Shown here one piece after another: positions 11,325 through 34,014 of a stretch of 64,000 nt of DNA. The DNA is from Lumbricus rubellus (Eukaryota > Annelida > Clitellata > Crassiclitellata > Lumbricidae). Each line of letters opens with the position of its first letter. Position 1 is the stretch's first letter. The notes below the pieces were generated by a model that worked only from the letters and a program-made list of their open reading frames with translations, was not told the origin of the DNA and did no database searches. A program made the position numbers and the translations under genes. The stretch covers positions 3,247,174 to 3,311,173 of the forward strand of contig OX243825.1 of assembly GCA_945859605.1 (NCBI GenBank), read 5' to 3'.

Positions 11325-14300
11325 GCGATTTCCAATCCGAAAGCGGAGAACTTCCAGGAGAAGGCGTGGGGAACAGTCGTGCCGCTGGTATCACAACTCA
11401 AGAAATATTACGAGTATTCCATAGCTCTAGGTAAGGGAATTTTGCATTTCGTTTTTTTTTAGCAATAGCACTTGCTTTGTGGTCAGCACTCAGCAATGCC
11501 ATTGTGAGTGGTGCTCAGTGCTAAGCGTGTAAAAAAGAAGTGCCTGGACGCCCCTTACCTTTCCAAAAGACGCCAGGACGCCCCGTACATTTTCAGGTGT
11601 GCTGGCCAAATAAGTGGCAGGACGGCATAGAGATTTGAAAATAAGTGCCTGGACTCCGTCCATGACCGTCCTGACACACTTTAAGCCCTGGTGGTGCTAC
11701 ATATTTTTACGTTCGCGTAATGTGATGTAATTACTGCTGATTAGTCACTTCTATAGCGCCGCTCACAGTCATGCCGCTCACAGTCATGGCGCTCTCAGTG
11801 CAAGAACCCCGAAAGAAAAAAATGGGTCTAAACAGGAGAGAGATTTGTAGAAAGGAGAGTCCGACGCATAGTGGAGGGAAGAGAATTCCGTAAGAAGGAC
11901 CCAATGATGGTAAGGGATTGAGTTTGAGCAATGGTGGTCCTAGCTTGTGCAACAAACAAGTCAGCCCTGTTCAGAGAATGGAGAGAGCGATGAAAATATG
12001 CAGAAAGAGGAGAACTAATGAGATCACTGAGATATTTTGGGCCAAGACCTGGTACTTTAAATTGGATGTGGGCAGAGAGAGAGAGAGAGGCAGAGAGACA
12101 GGAAGCCAGTGCATTTGGTTGACCATAAACGATGATATATGAGAGTATTTAGGAAGGCGAGCAAACAATCGAGTAGCAGCAGCAGCATTAGCGATAGATT
12201 GAATAGGTGATAGATTGAATAAGTGATAGATTGAATAGGTGATAGATTGAATAGGTGATAGACCCCGGGAAGACCAATAAGAAAAGACTTGCAACAATTC
12301 ATCAATTCTGGATGTTCAGACAAACGCGTGGATTATGGACGTCATGCATAGAAAGAGGAGACAGATCTTAGAGAATGAATAACTCCGCCATTGTTTGCAC
12401 TCTGCCAGTGCCAGTCCCAAGCCTGGATAAAAGAGGGGGGACGCCGCTAATGATCTTTGTTATTGTGGGACGCGGGGGTGGTGTAGTGGGTATGTTTGTT
12501 GCCTAGCAGCCGAAGGGTTGCAGATTTGAATCCACCTCAAGCCGCTGCGTATAGGGGCCTTGCAAGTCCTTCACTCGCAATTGCTCAGCGCTTCGGTGTC
12601 AAACTCTGATGCAGTGTCCGCGCTGTAGTCGGGAGTAGAAAGCTTGAAGGGGCGCTTATAACAAGTGCACATACAAACAAAGATACATACATACATACAA
12701 ACAAACATACACACACACACACACACATACATACATACATACAAATATACATACATACAAACATATATACATACATACATACAAACATACATACATACAT
12801 AAATACAAACAAACATACATACATACAAACATACATACATACATACATACATACATACATACATACATACATACATACATACATACATACATACAAGCAT
12901 ACATACAAGCATACATACAAGCATACATATACCTCTGAACGGTTCACCCTACTAGAGGCGCTTTATAAATGTTTAAATACAATACAATATACGCAGTGTT
13001 GTTAATCTGAAGCTACCACTAGAAAACGAATGAGATCCATGAGTTGTTTCATAACATGAAACATAACATAAAATGTTTTCTTATCAGTGTATGAATGTAG
13101 CGTTAAATTATATCGTTCGTTGTTTTCTTTTCGTGTATTACTTGAACACAGAAACGACCGTACCGAATCTGTTGAGCGTTCTCTGTTCGAACGATATGAC
13201 ACCGCGTCAACATCTCGAAACACAGCAGGCGCTCTTCAAACAGTTCGCTGAGATTCTCGATTTTACGCTTAAGTTCGACGATCTCAAAGTTAGTCTCGAC
13301 CTCTTTATTCTGAATTGTTGACTCATAGTTGACTCTTCCACTTATATTGTAGGACTGATATCAAACTTAGGGATCAGACTGATATCAAACTTAGGGATCA
13401 GTTTTGCTTTTAAAAAAAACACCCTCACTCTCTCATTCTCTGTTTAATTTAATAACTTGTATGCTTCAATGATCTAAATAGTTGAGGCCTATCAATGTAG
13501 GCAGTTGCATGTATGCCGGACATCGGGGCCCAACCCTGTTACGCTGTTGCTTTTGTAATAATAATAATAATAATAATAATAAGTCCCTGAGGGATCCTAA
13601 ATACCTCGGGGCGCTTTAAAAAAAAATAAATAAAATAAAATAAATAAATAAAATAATAATAATAATAATAATAATGAATAATGATAATATAAATGCAACA
13701 GAATGATGAAACTAAGATGTCATACTATTGCTATAGTGTATTAGTTATAATTAACAATTCATTAATGATGATGTTGTCTGTGTTTTTTTTGCTCAGATGA
13801 CCAATCCAGCCATTCAGAATGACTTCAGTTACTACCGCAGGACTTTGAGTCGGATGAAGATGTCTGGCGAGGTGATGATGACACGTTGTCTTTTCAACGC
13901 TTTCTGTCTTACAACTATTTTGCCATTATTATTTTTTTTGCCCCGAGGTATTTAGGATCCTCAGGGACTTATCTCTTAACTACTGTTATAAAACCAGTCC
14001 GAAATTGTCAGGCCTCGTCTTCAGGGTTTGAAGAGAAAGTTCCTTTAAAGGGCACCAAATAATACAATATTTCTATTGTATTATTATTATTATTTAGGAG
14101 ATTTTATATAGCTTCTTTTCAAGGTAGACTACTCAGAAGCACACTTTCAGTCCAACCACAGCTAAATAGGTCAGTTTTGGGATTCTCAAGGAACTGAGTG
14201 GACTGACCCATGGGTAATAAGTGCAGCATAACAAGGAGGCCATTCCAGGTTGTAAGACCAGCAACCGAGAATGAATGTCTCTTTGTTTGTATGTGCACTT

Positions 14301-15608
14301 GTTATAGCGCCCCTTCAAGCTCTCTCTACTCAGAGGCGCTCCCGAATGCAGAGCGGACACTGCATCAGAGTTTCACCCCGAGGCACTGAGCAATTGTGAG
14401 TGAAGGACTGGCCCAAGGTCCTTATGCGGCGAGTTGGATTCGAACCTAGAACCTTCCGGCTCTAAGGCAACGACTACATCACCGCGCCCCACGCTGTCTA
14501 ATAGCAGTGCCGAGCGGGGAACCAGACGTTTTCATCCAGCCATCTGCCGGAAGGATGATCTGTGTGCTCACTTCTAAATTTTATTCTGTTATTAGATGAA
14601 GGACGCTTCCTATTGGTTGGTGGCATGCATATTAATGACGCTTGACCTAGATTGTGCCAGAACTCTCACTCGTTCTTCTACTTCTATTGTATTTCTCGTT
14701 GTATTGTTTCGCGTTGGCAGGATATCCATCAGACGAACTTCGACGTGAGCGACGCGATGGCCAATCGTATGTCGCTGTTCTACGCAGACGCGACGCCGAT
14801 GTTGAAGGTGCTCAGCGACACAACGTGCAAATTTGTTACGGAGGTTCGTTGGTCTTAATAATAATAATAATAATATCTTTTCTTTATTGAAACGCCTGCA
14901 AGACTCACTGCGCTTTACATTTACAAGTTATGCAGTAATCTTAATTAAACTTAACTACCAACTGAGCAGACAGCTTTGCAATTGCTCAGCGCTAATAGCA
15001 GCCTGCAAATCAAATCCGCCCAACGGGGGCTCGAACCTGCTACCTCTCGCACTCTTGGCCAGCGTGTTAACCATTACTCTGCCGGACCCCCCCAAAGAAA
15101 TCTTAGCTTACAATAGAATCGCTTACTAAACTTTTTTTCATAATCATAATCTTGAATTTTTTTATTTCTCAATTTCTTTTGCGTCTCTTCAATCTTTAAA
15201 CTCAGAGGCGCTCCCGACTACAGAGTGGACACTGCATCAGAGTTTTACGCCGAAGCGCCCAAACAATTGTGCATGTGCGCGTGCGTGTGTGATTTGTCTA
15301 GAAGACTGCTATTACTGAGTTTGTTTCTTTTGTTTGCGTAGAACAAAGAACTTCCGATTGAGAATACGACGGATTGTCTTAGTACAATGGCATCCATCTG
15401 CCGCGTCATGATAGAAAATCCGTAAGCATTACGCAGCCTTGTTTGTCTGTCTTCTGTGTTTTGCTTTAAGTCTTCTGTTTGCTCTTCTTCATCTGCCTGT
15501 CTGTCTTTCTTTCTGTCTCTATGTCTGTCTGTCCCTATACAGGGTCATTCTGTCTCTTTGTCTGTCTGTCTGTCTGTCTGTCTGTTCATCTGCCTCTCTG
15601 TCTGTGTA

Positions 15609-15647
<39 letters not shown>

Positions 15648-17524
15648 TCTCTATATTTCTATATCTGCTTCAATGTGATCCCGTCTATTTCTGTCTGCTT
15701 TTATATGTGTCTGTGTTTCTCTGTGGATGTGTCTGCCTGTCTGTCGCTCTGTCTTTCACTCCCTCTCCATTACGTTGTCTCTCACTCTCTGTCACTTCCA
15801 CTTTCTGCTCTGCCTTTATGAGTGTTTGCATAAGTGTCTCTTTCTTTGTGTGTGCAGCAGTGTCTTTGTCATGCTATCTGCTTCTGTCTGTTCGTTTGTC
15901 TGTCTGTCTGTCCATCTCTGTTTGTATTTTTCGTTTCTAACCATCTTCCCAATGTTGTTTTTGTTCTCTTCGTAGGAATTACCGTTCAAAAATTGGTTCC
16001 GAAGAGACGGCCATGTTCTGCCTACGTGTTATGGTCGGTGTCATCATACTCTACGACCACGTTCATCCCGTTGGAGCCTTCGTCAAGACCTCGAACATAG
16101 ACGTACGTGTACCGTTCCCGATGCCAATCTATCGCTTTAGTGTTTTAAATTGTCGTTGGCGCGGTTTTGGCGATAGTTGTAAGAAGCAGGGTTTTTCTCT
16201 CTTTTTTTTTCTCTGACAAATTTCGGGTTTTGGGGTTTTTTGTCTCTTTTTCATGTTTTTCTCTATTTTATTTTTTGACTGTCCATAATTTCTTTAATAA
16301 TTTTTAAAAATCAAATCAATCAATTTATTGGTCCGTTTGTAACAACAACAAGCACACCAAGTCAGGAACAAAAATTACACAAAGCATCTCAAGTATCACC
16401 AAGTTGTTAGACATTAATCAATCCAATAACTTGATTAGTTAATATAAATTATTCCGTATCAATGATGACAAATGTTGTTGTCTGGTATCCCGTACATTGT
16501 CTCTGTACTTTCAAGGAGTTGGCTAATTTACGTCACAATTTAACCTTTGGCTTAAATTTGCGGCTAGATTGCTGAAAAATAATTCAAAATTTGAAGTTGG
16601 ATTGATGACAAATGATTCTGATTCAAATAGAAGTTGGATGGCCATTCCAGACCAATGGGTAAAGCACAGAGAAGGCTCAATTTTCATGGATTGATTCTGA
16701 TTCAAAGTTCAAAATTAATAATTCTTATTTAAATAGAAGTTGGATTGATGGAAAATTTTGTTAGGTGATTGAAGACTTGTTTAAATCTATTTTCAGATGA
16801 AGAATTCAATCAAAGTTTTGAAGGAAAAGTCGGGAAAAGTGGAATGCCTTGTGAATGCATTGCGGTAAGAGCATTTTCATTTCTTTACTTTACATTTTTA
16901 CAGCTATTCATTTGATTTCAGTTTTTAATTTACACATTTTCAGCCACACATTTGATTACATTTTTTATGTACACATTTACAGCTGCACAATTAATTACAG
17001 TTTGCACATTTACACATTGACGGCTAAGAATTGAATTACAATCTTATGTTTACACATTTAGAACTACTCATTTAATTTCATTTTTGCACTTACACTTCTA
17101 CGGCTTATAATTTAATTACAATCTTACGCTTACGTTCACACATTTACAGCTACATATTTAATTACATTTTTGCATTTACACATTTACAGCTGCACATTTA
17201 TTTACAATCTTATGCTTACATTCACACATTTACAGCTACACATTTAATTTCATTTTTGCATTTACACATTTACAGCTGCACATTTATTTACAATCTTATG
17301 CTTACATTCACACATTTACAGCTACACATTTAATTTCATTTTTGCATTTACACATTTACAGCTACACATTTAATTACAATTAGCTCAATTTAATTTACTT
17401 TTAATTAATTATATTTAATTACAAGATCTTACATGTTTACGTTGTTGTGTTCGATCATAGATACACGACGAAGCATCTGAACGACGACACGACGCCAAAG
17501 GCAATCAAGAATCTGCTCGCTTGA
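11325..17524 (+). CDS. CYRI: CYRI (FAM49) homologue, 3' eight coding exons
   Basis: Family knowledge: CYRI binds active Rac1 and opposes Scar/WAVE-Arp2/3 activation, limiting lamellipodia; it belongs to the CYRIA/CYRIB family (DUF1394). Seen here: exons 11325-11430, 13152-13288, 13797-13871, 14721-14843, 15342-15421, 15976-16102, 16797-16864 and 17461-17524, all with AG acceptors and GT donors and with phases that join without a break to TGA at 17522. Diagnostic segments include [84 protein letters not shown] and YTTKHLND. The YYRRTLSR segment contains the arginine pair known to be needed for Rac1 binding, and it is intact. The first exon seen begins at about residue 68 of the vertebrate protein, so upstream exons lie outside or were not recognised. 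Introns carry a hAT MITE, SINEs and microsatellites. Confidence 0.96.
11516..11690. mobile_element. hAT MITE, 175 bp, in a CYRI intron
   Basis: An exact 8-bp target duplication, GTGGTGCT, lies at 11508-11515 and 11691-11698. The termini CAGTGCTAAGCGTGT and ACACTTTAAGCCCTG are inverted and fit the hAT CAG/CTG rule. Related CAGTGCTTAAAGTGT sequence occurs inside the hAT element at 44824. Confidence 0.9.
12180..12262 (+). repeat. 16-bp tandem repeat in a CYRI intron
   Basis: About five copies of GATAGATTGAATAGGT, one with AAGT at its end. Confidence 0.9.
12470..12668 (+). repeat. tRNA-derived SINE
   Basis: The head has a pol III A-box-like TGGTGTAGTGGGT and a B-box-like GGTTGCAGATTTGAATCC. The body holds AAGTCCTTCACTCGCAATTG and GATGCAGTGTCCGCGCTGTA. 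The tail ends AAGGGGCGCTTATA. A (TACA)n run at about 12670-12935 directly follows, then another tail piece (GAGGCGCTTTATAAATG). Confidence 0.85.
12670..12935. repeat. (TACA)n microsatellite
   Basis: Imperfect TACA repeats with CA and CAAA interruptions. The Met-Tyr-Val-Cys open frames on the - strand are artefacts. Confidence 0.95.
13556..13680 (+). repeat. (TAA)n with very short tail of the TAA-targeted retrotransposon
   Basis: Between two TAA runs lies AAGTCCCTGAGGGATCCTAA then ATACCTCGGGG and an A-rich tract. The same about 35-bp block precedes the A/TAA tail of the fuller copy at 29972-30312, so this is probably a severely 5'-truncated insertion. Confidence 0.65.
13930..13985 (-). repeat. 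Short tail copy of the TAA-targeted retrotransposon
   Basis: The reverse complement reads AAGTCCCTGAGGATCCTAAA then TACCTCGGGGCAAAAAAAAT AATAATGG, the same block as at 13577 and 30250. Confidence 0.6.
14085..14290 (-). mobile_element. LINE 3' fragment in a CYRI intron
   Basis: On the - strand it runs from a GGTTGCTGGTCTTACAACCT-type segment through GGGTCAGTCCACTCAGTTCC TTGAGAATCCC to GTCTACCTTGAAAAGAAGC. The order of blocks matches the + strand copy at 4130-4425. Confidence 0.6.
14293..14510 (-). repeat. tRNA-derived SINE, near full length
   Basis: On the - strand it begins with GGCGCGGTGATGTAGTCGTT (A box), then AGGTTCGAATCCAACTC (B box), the CAGTCCTTCACTCACAATTG body, and ends AAGGGGCGCTATAACAAGT. 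Confidence 0.85.
14920..15105 (-). repeat. Second tRNA-derived SINE type
   Basis: The - strand shows GGCAGAGTAATGGTTAACAC and AGGTTCGAGCCCCCGTTGG, a tRNA-like A/B box pair distinct from the SINE at 12470. A tail fragment of the common SINE follows at 15205-15275. Confidence 0.75.
15485..15915. repeat. (CTGT)n-derived microsatellite in a CYRI intron
   Basis: Long imperfect CTGT/TCTG repeats. The Cys-Leu-Ser-Val open frames are artefacts. Confidence 0.95.
16880..17400 (+). repeat. About 84-bp imperfect tandem repeat in the last CYRI intron
   Basis: Units contain CACATTTACAGCTACACATT, TAATTTCATTTTTGCATTTA and CAATCTTATGCTTACATTC in order. The clearest copies are at 17145-17365; earlier ones are degenerate. 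Confidence 0.85.
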
Positions 17525-18110
17525 TTACTCGCCACTCGACTGCTCGCTCGTTCGGTGCTCCTCGACTTTCCAATTCTTCGTCGCTCGCTTTGGACTCCCC
17601 TCGTTTCCTACTCATCTTCCTGCTCCCGCACACACCCTCCCCCATCTCCCTGATGCGTAATCGAACAATTCGGCACAATTTCTGCGTCTGTGTCATGGAA
17701 TCAGGACTCGATGTTTACGTGATAGAGGCAATTGGGAAAACGTGTGTTGTGCGGCACTCTCATGCACGTAGAACCTTGAGAATCGTTTTATATATATATA
17801 TGTTAATGCCGTGTGAACAATGAACCTGAACATATGCATATATATCGTACATATATATAGAATATAATTATATATATTATATATATTATACATGCATATA
17901 TACATATATGTATGTATGTATGTGGACTAGCATATATATTTATATGTGCTGCGAATACATAAATGAACTAGCATATTTATATTGGTGTGTGTTTGTGTGT
18001 GTGCACATGTGTTTGCGCACATGTGTTTGCATATGTGTGTGTGTGTAACGTATGGGATATAAATTAGGTAGCTGTTAAACGGTGCTATATAAATGTGTTT
18101 GACTGGCCGC
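17525..18110 (+). other. Probable CYRI 3'UTR and TA-rich flank
   Basis: Pyrimidine-rich sequence follows the stop codon, then a TA-rich block at 17785-17945. No clear AATAAA placed by context, so the transcript end is not defined. Confidence 0.4.
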
Positions 18111-18114
18111 TGTT

Positions 18115-18358
18115 TTGTTACATTACTCTGTCTCGGATGTTGAAGCATACCACCCTCTTCGCTCTGCCATGATGGGGCAACTCCTTGTAATTTCACGGGT
18201 TTGCTTAGCGGCCAGAGAACGCCGAGCTTCCTCTGTTGTAGGGCCGTCCATCTGGAATAAAACTCGTCTTTTTTGCTTTTCCCGTGGCTGGGCTGGGAGT
18301 GCTCCTGAGTGGACTTTTTGAAGGAGCACTATATAAGTCCATAGAATGAATGAACGAA
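18115..18358 (+). mobile_element. LINE 3' end fragment
   Basis: An open frame contains the typical LINE ORF2 C-terminal style SSVVGPSIWNKTRLF, followed by CGTGGCTGGGCTGGGAGTGC and AAGGAGCACTATATAAGT. The tail resembles the SINE tails, as expected when SINEs borrow a LINE 3' end. Confidence 0.7.
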
Positions 18359-18359
18359 T

Positions 18360-21300
18360 AATATTTGCCAATGGCATTGCAGAGTAAATTCGTGTAATTT
18401 TGAGACTAGTGTACTTACAAGGTAAATTTGCTTACAGCATCGTCTTGTATTACAAGAAATATTGTAAATTGATGTAATCAGTGGGTTACTGCATGACATT
18501 TGTACAAGGTGAAATCATGTATGGACTTTACTTGTAATACTGAAAAATACTGAATGGAACGCTCGCTAAATTACATGTAGTGTTTACGTCTTACATTGAT
18601 AAGTAATTCTTTTATATGAGTTGGTTGGGCTATAAGTAAAGTCACAATGGGAGCATCCATTTACAAGAGAGTACCAGATGGGCTGCAGGGCACCATATGG
18701 GGCTACAGAGCTCGAGATTGGGCTAAAAGGCACCATGTGGGCTACAGGGCACCTAATGGGGCTACAGGGTATTAGATGGGGCTTCAGGGCTACATAAGGT
18801 GCAATTTAAGGCGCTATATAAATGTCCATATACATACATAGCTGATGCAGGAGCCAGCTGTTCCTCTCTCAGAACTTGTAGAGTTGTGGCGAAGACTAAA
18901 TTGCAACAAGTTTTCTTTGTCTGCATTTAACGTCGCATTAACGCTTGATCGCTATTGTTCTGTCGCCTATGTTGGTTAAAATGCTCGTTCTAGGAGCTAT
19001 GCTGTCGTAGCACACTATGGTAAGGTTGGGTTATAGGCCTAATGTCATCCTGTTATGTTATGGTCCTTTAATTATGAGGTCTTGTTACAATGGGGTCTTG
19101 TTATTATGAGGTCTTGTTATAATGGGGTCTTGTTATAATATGGTCTTGTTATTATGGGGTCTTGTTATGTTACGATCATCTTGTTATTATGAGGTCTTGT
19201 TATAATGGGTCTTGTTAGTGAGTTCTTTCTATGATGAGGTCGTGTTACAATGTAGTAATATTCATCAAAACAAAAAAAATCATTTTATTGCCATTAAGCA
19301 CACAATGTCAAAAAAGACAATGTCGATAAACACAGCAGCGCCTCCAAGATTTTATTATTGTATGCAAAACTTGCAAGCCGTAATTCGATGGTGATGAAAG
19401 CTAGCAATTGGTGATAACGAGGATATATTGGCCTTTATATTTTTGTATTATCTTCTTCAAATCTTTTTATTAGTTAAAATTTCATGACTCTATACTATTT
19501 CACTTTTCATTTGTATTTTTTAATTTCTTTTTCTTTCAGCGCTGGAGGGGCCGCTGGGTTGACAGCACAATGTCAATAAACAAAATATCAAAAACAAAAT
19601 GCCAATAAACAAAGCATCAAAAACAAAATGTCAATAAATACGATGCCAATAAATACGATGCCAATAAATACAATGCCAATAAATATGAATAACACAGTGT
19701 TCCGATAAAGGCAAAAGTGTATAAAGATAATTTTATACAGGTAATTTGAGCACAAAGTCTAACTGCTTAATTGCATTCATACAGTTGTGCACTAGTTGCA
19801 TAACGGTGTGTATGTGTGTATAGATATACAATTATACATATAATTGATATACATATAATATATATGTGTATATATATATGAACGTGTGGTGTAGATTATA
19901 TATATATATATATAAGGTTTGTATAATGAATATATAGAGCGTATATAAAAATATGTGACTGTGTCTCGGGCCAAGTGGTTGTAAATACGGTTCGTCACTG
20001 TCCTTGTTATTGGGCTTTTATATACCCCCCCTCTACACATTGCCGTCTTGATCTGGAGTTGTCATGGTTACCGTGGTGCGTAATGATTATGCATGCTTTC
20101 ATTATTATGGCTATTGTGTGTCATCAGGATTAGTCTGATTGTTATCGATGTAATCAGGATTAACATCTTCCGAGTGCGCTGGTTATCGTATGATCATGAT
20201 TAAGGTTTGATTAACGTTATGATTAATGTTATGTATGATCATGATTAGAATTATGATTCACATTATGATTAATGTCTTGATTGGCGTAATGATTAATGAA
20301 GTTGCTGCTGTCAGAGGGATTAGTGTCCGCAGTGTCATTCACGATTAACATGTTATTTTGTGTCATCGTTGGCAAAACACACATCTGCTATTGACATCGT
20401 GAATAGAATCATGTTAAATGGCGATCACGTGAGTTTGAATTGCACCAGTAATCATGTGCTGTCCGTTGCATTCGTCTCGATTGCGTTTGCTTACGTGAGT
20501 TTTCCTGGACTTTGATGCAACCGCTTTGTTGCAACGTGTTAAATTGTTGCTGTTGCTACTCTGTCACATGTCTGTTGCATCTTTGTCACATGTGCTGCAC
20601 AGGTCTATTGCACACATGTTGCACCTCTTTCATGTGTTTTTGATGGCTATCTTTGTCACATATGTTACACCTCTGTCATGTGTATTGAACTTTTGCATGT
20701 TATGCTTCCACTACATGTGATTTTGCATCCGTATAGCTTGTATTGGATCGATATCACACATGTTGCACCTCTGTCACACATGATGCACTTCTGTCACATG
20801 TTGCACCTATGTCACACGTGTTGCACCTCTGTCGCACGTGTTGCACCTGTTTTACAATTGCACCACATTTGGCAAGGTTACTTTTGTCACATGTTGCACC
20901 TATGTCACATATGTTGCAACTGTTTTTTTATCGTTCCATTTTCGGCATGGTCACTTTTGAAGCATTTACAGCTAAGTTTTCTTGATCGATTTCAAACTTT
21001 CAATGCAACAGAGAGAGACAGAGAATTCGGTTTTTCTTTCTAAGACAGATTTTTCTATGATTCTGCCCTTTTTTCTACAGTGGCGATTTCGTAACGATGA
21101 TAATTGATTAATGATTTCAACTGTTTTCAAATCAGTGACTGACTGATATACGTTTAGTCGGAAATTCCACCACTGTGAAATTCCCATTTATGATTTGTGA
21201 ACACTGTTTCTACGTGGATGGAGAGAAGGAGTTGCGGGGACTGATTAATTATAATTATAATATCGATACGGAATGAAAATTATTGTGGATTAATTTAATA

Positions 21301-21730
21301 TTAATTTAGTAAGTTATATACTTCAATGAGCCGCCTGCAAACGCACTGCGGGAATAACAATCAGCTATGAAAAAACAGTGAATATATATATATATATAAT
21401 ATTGTAGGCCTATTCGTATATATATATAAAGCTAAATAATCAATAGGCCCAATAAAGTGATTGAAAAAGCAATCAATTTTGGTGCTAGGCCTACATAAAG
21501 AAGGCTAAATAATTAAAGCGATAATCATTTACATTATAATACGTGTAATGAAACATTTCCTAGTTAATTTATCATCAGGTGGCGAAGGACAATTAATTTG
21601 AGCCAGTGGTCAACGTAACTAATTAGAACATGATGGTCTTCTCTAATATTAGGAAACAGTAATCTCGAACCTCAACGAAAATTAGACCGAAAAATGTTTC
21701 TTACTTTAACAAAGCGCTACATTTCATGCG
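18360..21730. other. Intergenic DNA with several local repeats
   Basis: No exon recognised. It holds GGGCTACAGGGCACC repeats (18690-18800), TGGGGTCTTGTTATAAT repeats (19065-19250), AAATGCCAATAAA repeats (19560-19690), a TA-rich block (19820-19925), GATTAATGTTATGATTAA words (20200-20300) and an ATGTTGCACCTCTGTCACA repeat (20560-20930). It separates CYRI from the convergent FReD copy 1. Confidence 0.6.
20560..20935 (+). repeat. Short repeat of CACATGTTGCACCTCTGTCA
   Basis: About ten degenerate copies of roughly 20-24 bp. His/Val/Ala/Pro open frames over it follow the repeat. Confidence 0.75.
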
Positions 21731-21870
21731 TGCAAACAGTATGCTGACAAGTCATCGTGCTGACAGAGTAGAGTGGAACGTTATGTGCGTATTTTGTGCT
21801 AATTAGATAATCCTTTAAAAACTAAAACTGCCGCACTATGCGAAATGACCGTACAGAAAGAATCGCTGCT

Positions 21871-32276
<10,406 letters not shown>

Positions 32277-32311
32277 GACTCTTCAGAAGGCACCGAGAGT
32301 TGAAATGACCG

Positions 32312-32376
32312 AATGGCGAAAGGCAAGCTGATATATGGCGAAAGGCAAGCTGATATATGGCGAAAGGCAAGCTTAT
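32312..32376 (-). repeat. Three 21-bp repeats in the FReD copy 1 upstream region
   Basis: GGCGAAAGGCAAGCTGATAT is repeated three times just upstream of the start codon. The 22-bp CGCATCGATTCCAGAGCTAA block also occurs twice (about 32390 and 32480). Confidence 0.85.
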
Positions 32377-32380
32377 ATAA
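32374..32380 (-). promoter_or_regulatory. Candidate TATA box for FReD copy 1
   Basis: On the - strand this reads TTATATA within GTTTATATAAGC, about 100-130 bp upstream of the two candidate ATGs. A TATA box here would put the start site near 32345. Position and motif only. Confidence 0.4.
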
Positions 32381-32576
32381 ACGCAGTGCGTATCGATTCC
32401 AGAGCTAAACACTCAACGGGAATTCTTTTCAGCTGCAGTATCGAAATTGCATTGTGACTGTCATGCTATGAGCTCAGCGCGCATCGATTCCAGAGCTAAA
32501 CAGTCAACGGAAATTCTTGGCTGACGCTTTTCAGTTGCAGAATCGAAATTGCAACTACGCTTCATCGATTCATGTC

Positions 32577-33452
32577 CAGTGCCGGCGCTATAGGTACCGG
32601 GGCCCCTCCAAAATAAAACTTGAGGCCCCCCCATACGCAGGTTTTATTTTGGAGCCTCATCCAATTAGCAATTATAATAAGTTACAATTTATACACGTTG
32701 TGTTTGAGAAAGTGGACGAAACTGCCTGAGTAACATGTAGTTTAAAATGGCTTTACTTACGCTCAAAATCAGTATGGCTGGTATGATGTTTGCATTAGGT
32801 CTGCTATGCCAGTGCCATATCATGGTTAGTTGAGGCATGCACCAGACCGGATCTGGAGCCTCAAATAAATGCGCCAGCTTAAGAAATAAACAGTCACAAA
32901 TTGGCATAATGACTAGATAAATTTGGGGCCCCCTGGGGCCCCTTCAAACTCGGAACCCCCCCAAATGGGAGGCATGGGGGTGCTAGCGCCGGTGTCATGA
33001 AAAGGATTATCCCCCCTGAAAGCTATCCGGGGGGATGAATTAATCTATCCCCCCGGATGGAATTAACCGGTCTAGACTATCCGGGGGGATAAACCATTCT
33101 ATCCCATTTTGTTGAAAAATGCGTATAATTAAAAAAATTTACTCTAATAAAAATATAAAGTCACTCTAATTGTTTTAAGTGACCTAAGCAATGCTCAGAG
33201 AAAGGCAACTCGAAAGAATTTAGTGTCTCCGAGTGTTTTTAAGCGTTTTAAATGTTGTAAGTGCTATCAAACCAAAGCAAAACAAATTATCTAGTAGGAA
33301 TAAACATACATGTTAGTGTCATTGTTCAAAACAGAGCAGATGAAAATTAATTTGCAAAAATAAATGCACGTGGAAGTGTTATTTTTGACTTTTCCTCATT
33401 TTGGGGGATACTATTAATATGGGGGATACTCTATTTCGTGACACCGGCACTG
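32577..33452. mobile_element. hAT element, 876 bp
   Basis: Ends CAGTGCCGGCGC and GTGACACCGGCACTG. The 8-bp duplication is TTCATGTC (32569-32576) and TTCATGTA (33453-33460). An inner TAGCGCCGGTGTCATG at 32982-32998 looks like another end of the same family, so the element may be composite. No transposase seen. Confidence 0.8.
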
Positions 33453-34014
33453 TTCATGTAGTCGCAAAGACGAATGTATAACCTGCTTTGCGGCTCTTCA
33501 CTTAGAAGTTAGAAGGCAGAAATAAGGGCAAGAAGCAAGACCGTAGCCAGGATTTGATTTCGGGGGTGTTTCGTCGGCGGAGAATTTCTGACGACCTTCT
33601 TTTTAGTCGTCGGAAACGACTTTCTTACCATTTTCGCCTAATTTCATGTTTTTTCCTTACGTGCTAGTGAATGCATTCTATTATTTGTACAGTTTTTTTT
33701 ATATCGGGGGGGTGTTTCATGGTTTTATTTAACACATTCGCTGCCACGTACGTATATATACGTACTTCATTAAGCGCACGGCTAGTGCCACGTACGTATA
33801 TATACGTACTTCAGTAGACGCAATACAACGGTTATCTGGCACACCGCGACGTCAAATTGTGTTTGTTTTGGCACACTAGAAACGTAATTGGAGTGGAGTA
33901 TGACTGAAAATGTTTGATGGTAATGGAATTTTTCAGATTTTGTGCTATATTAGCCTACACCTATATTTTTTGGGTGAAATACTATATTTTTCGAAAGATC
34001 TTGTTGGTCTAGAT

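Noticed and set aside
12571..12947. Cys/Val/Met/Tyr-rich open frames on the - strand
   Set aside because: Pure products of a (TACA)n tract next to a SINE.
15439..15975. Hydrophobic Cys/Leu/Ser open frames that look like membrane proteins
   Set aside because: They come from a (CTGT)n microsatellite in a CYRI intron.
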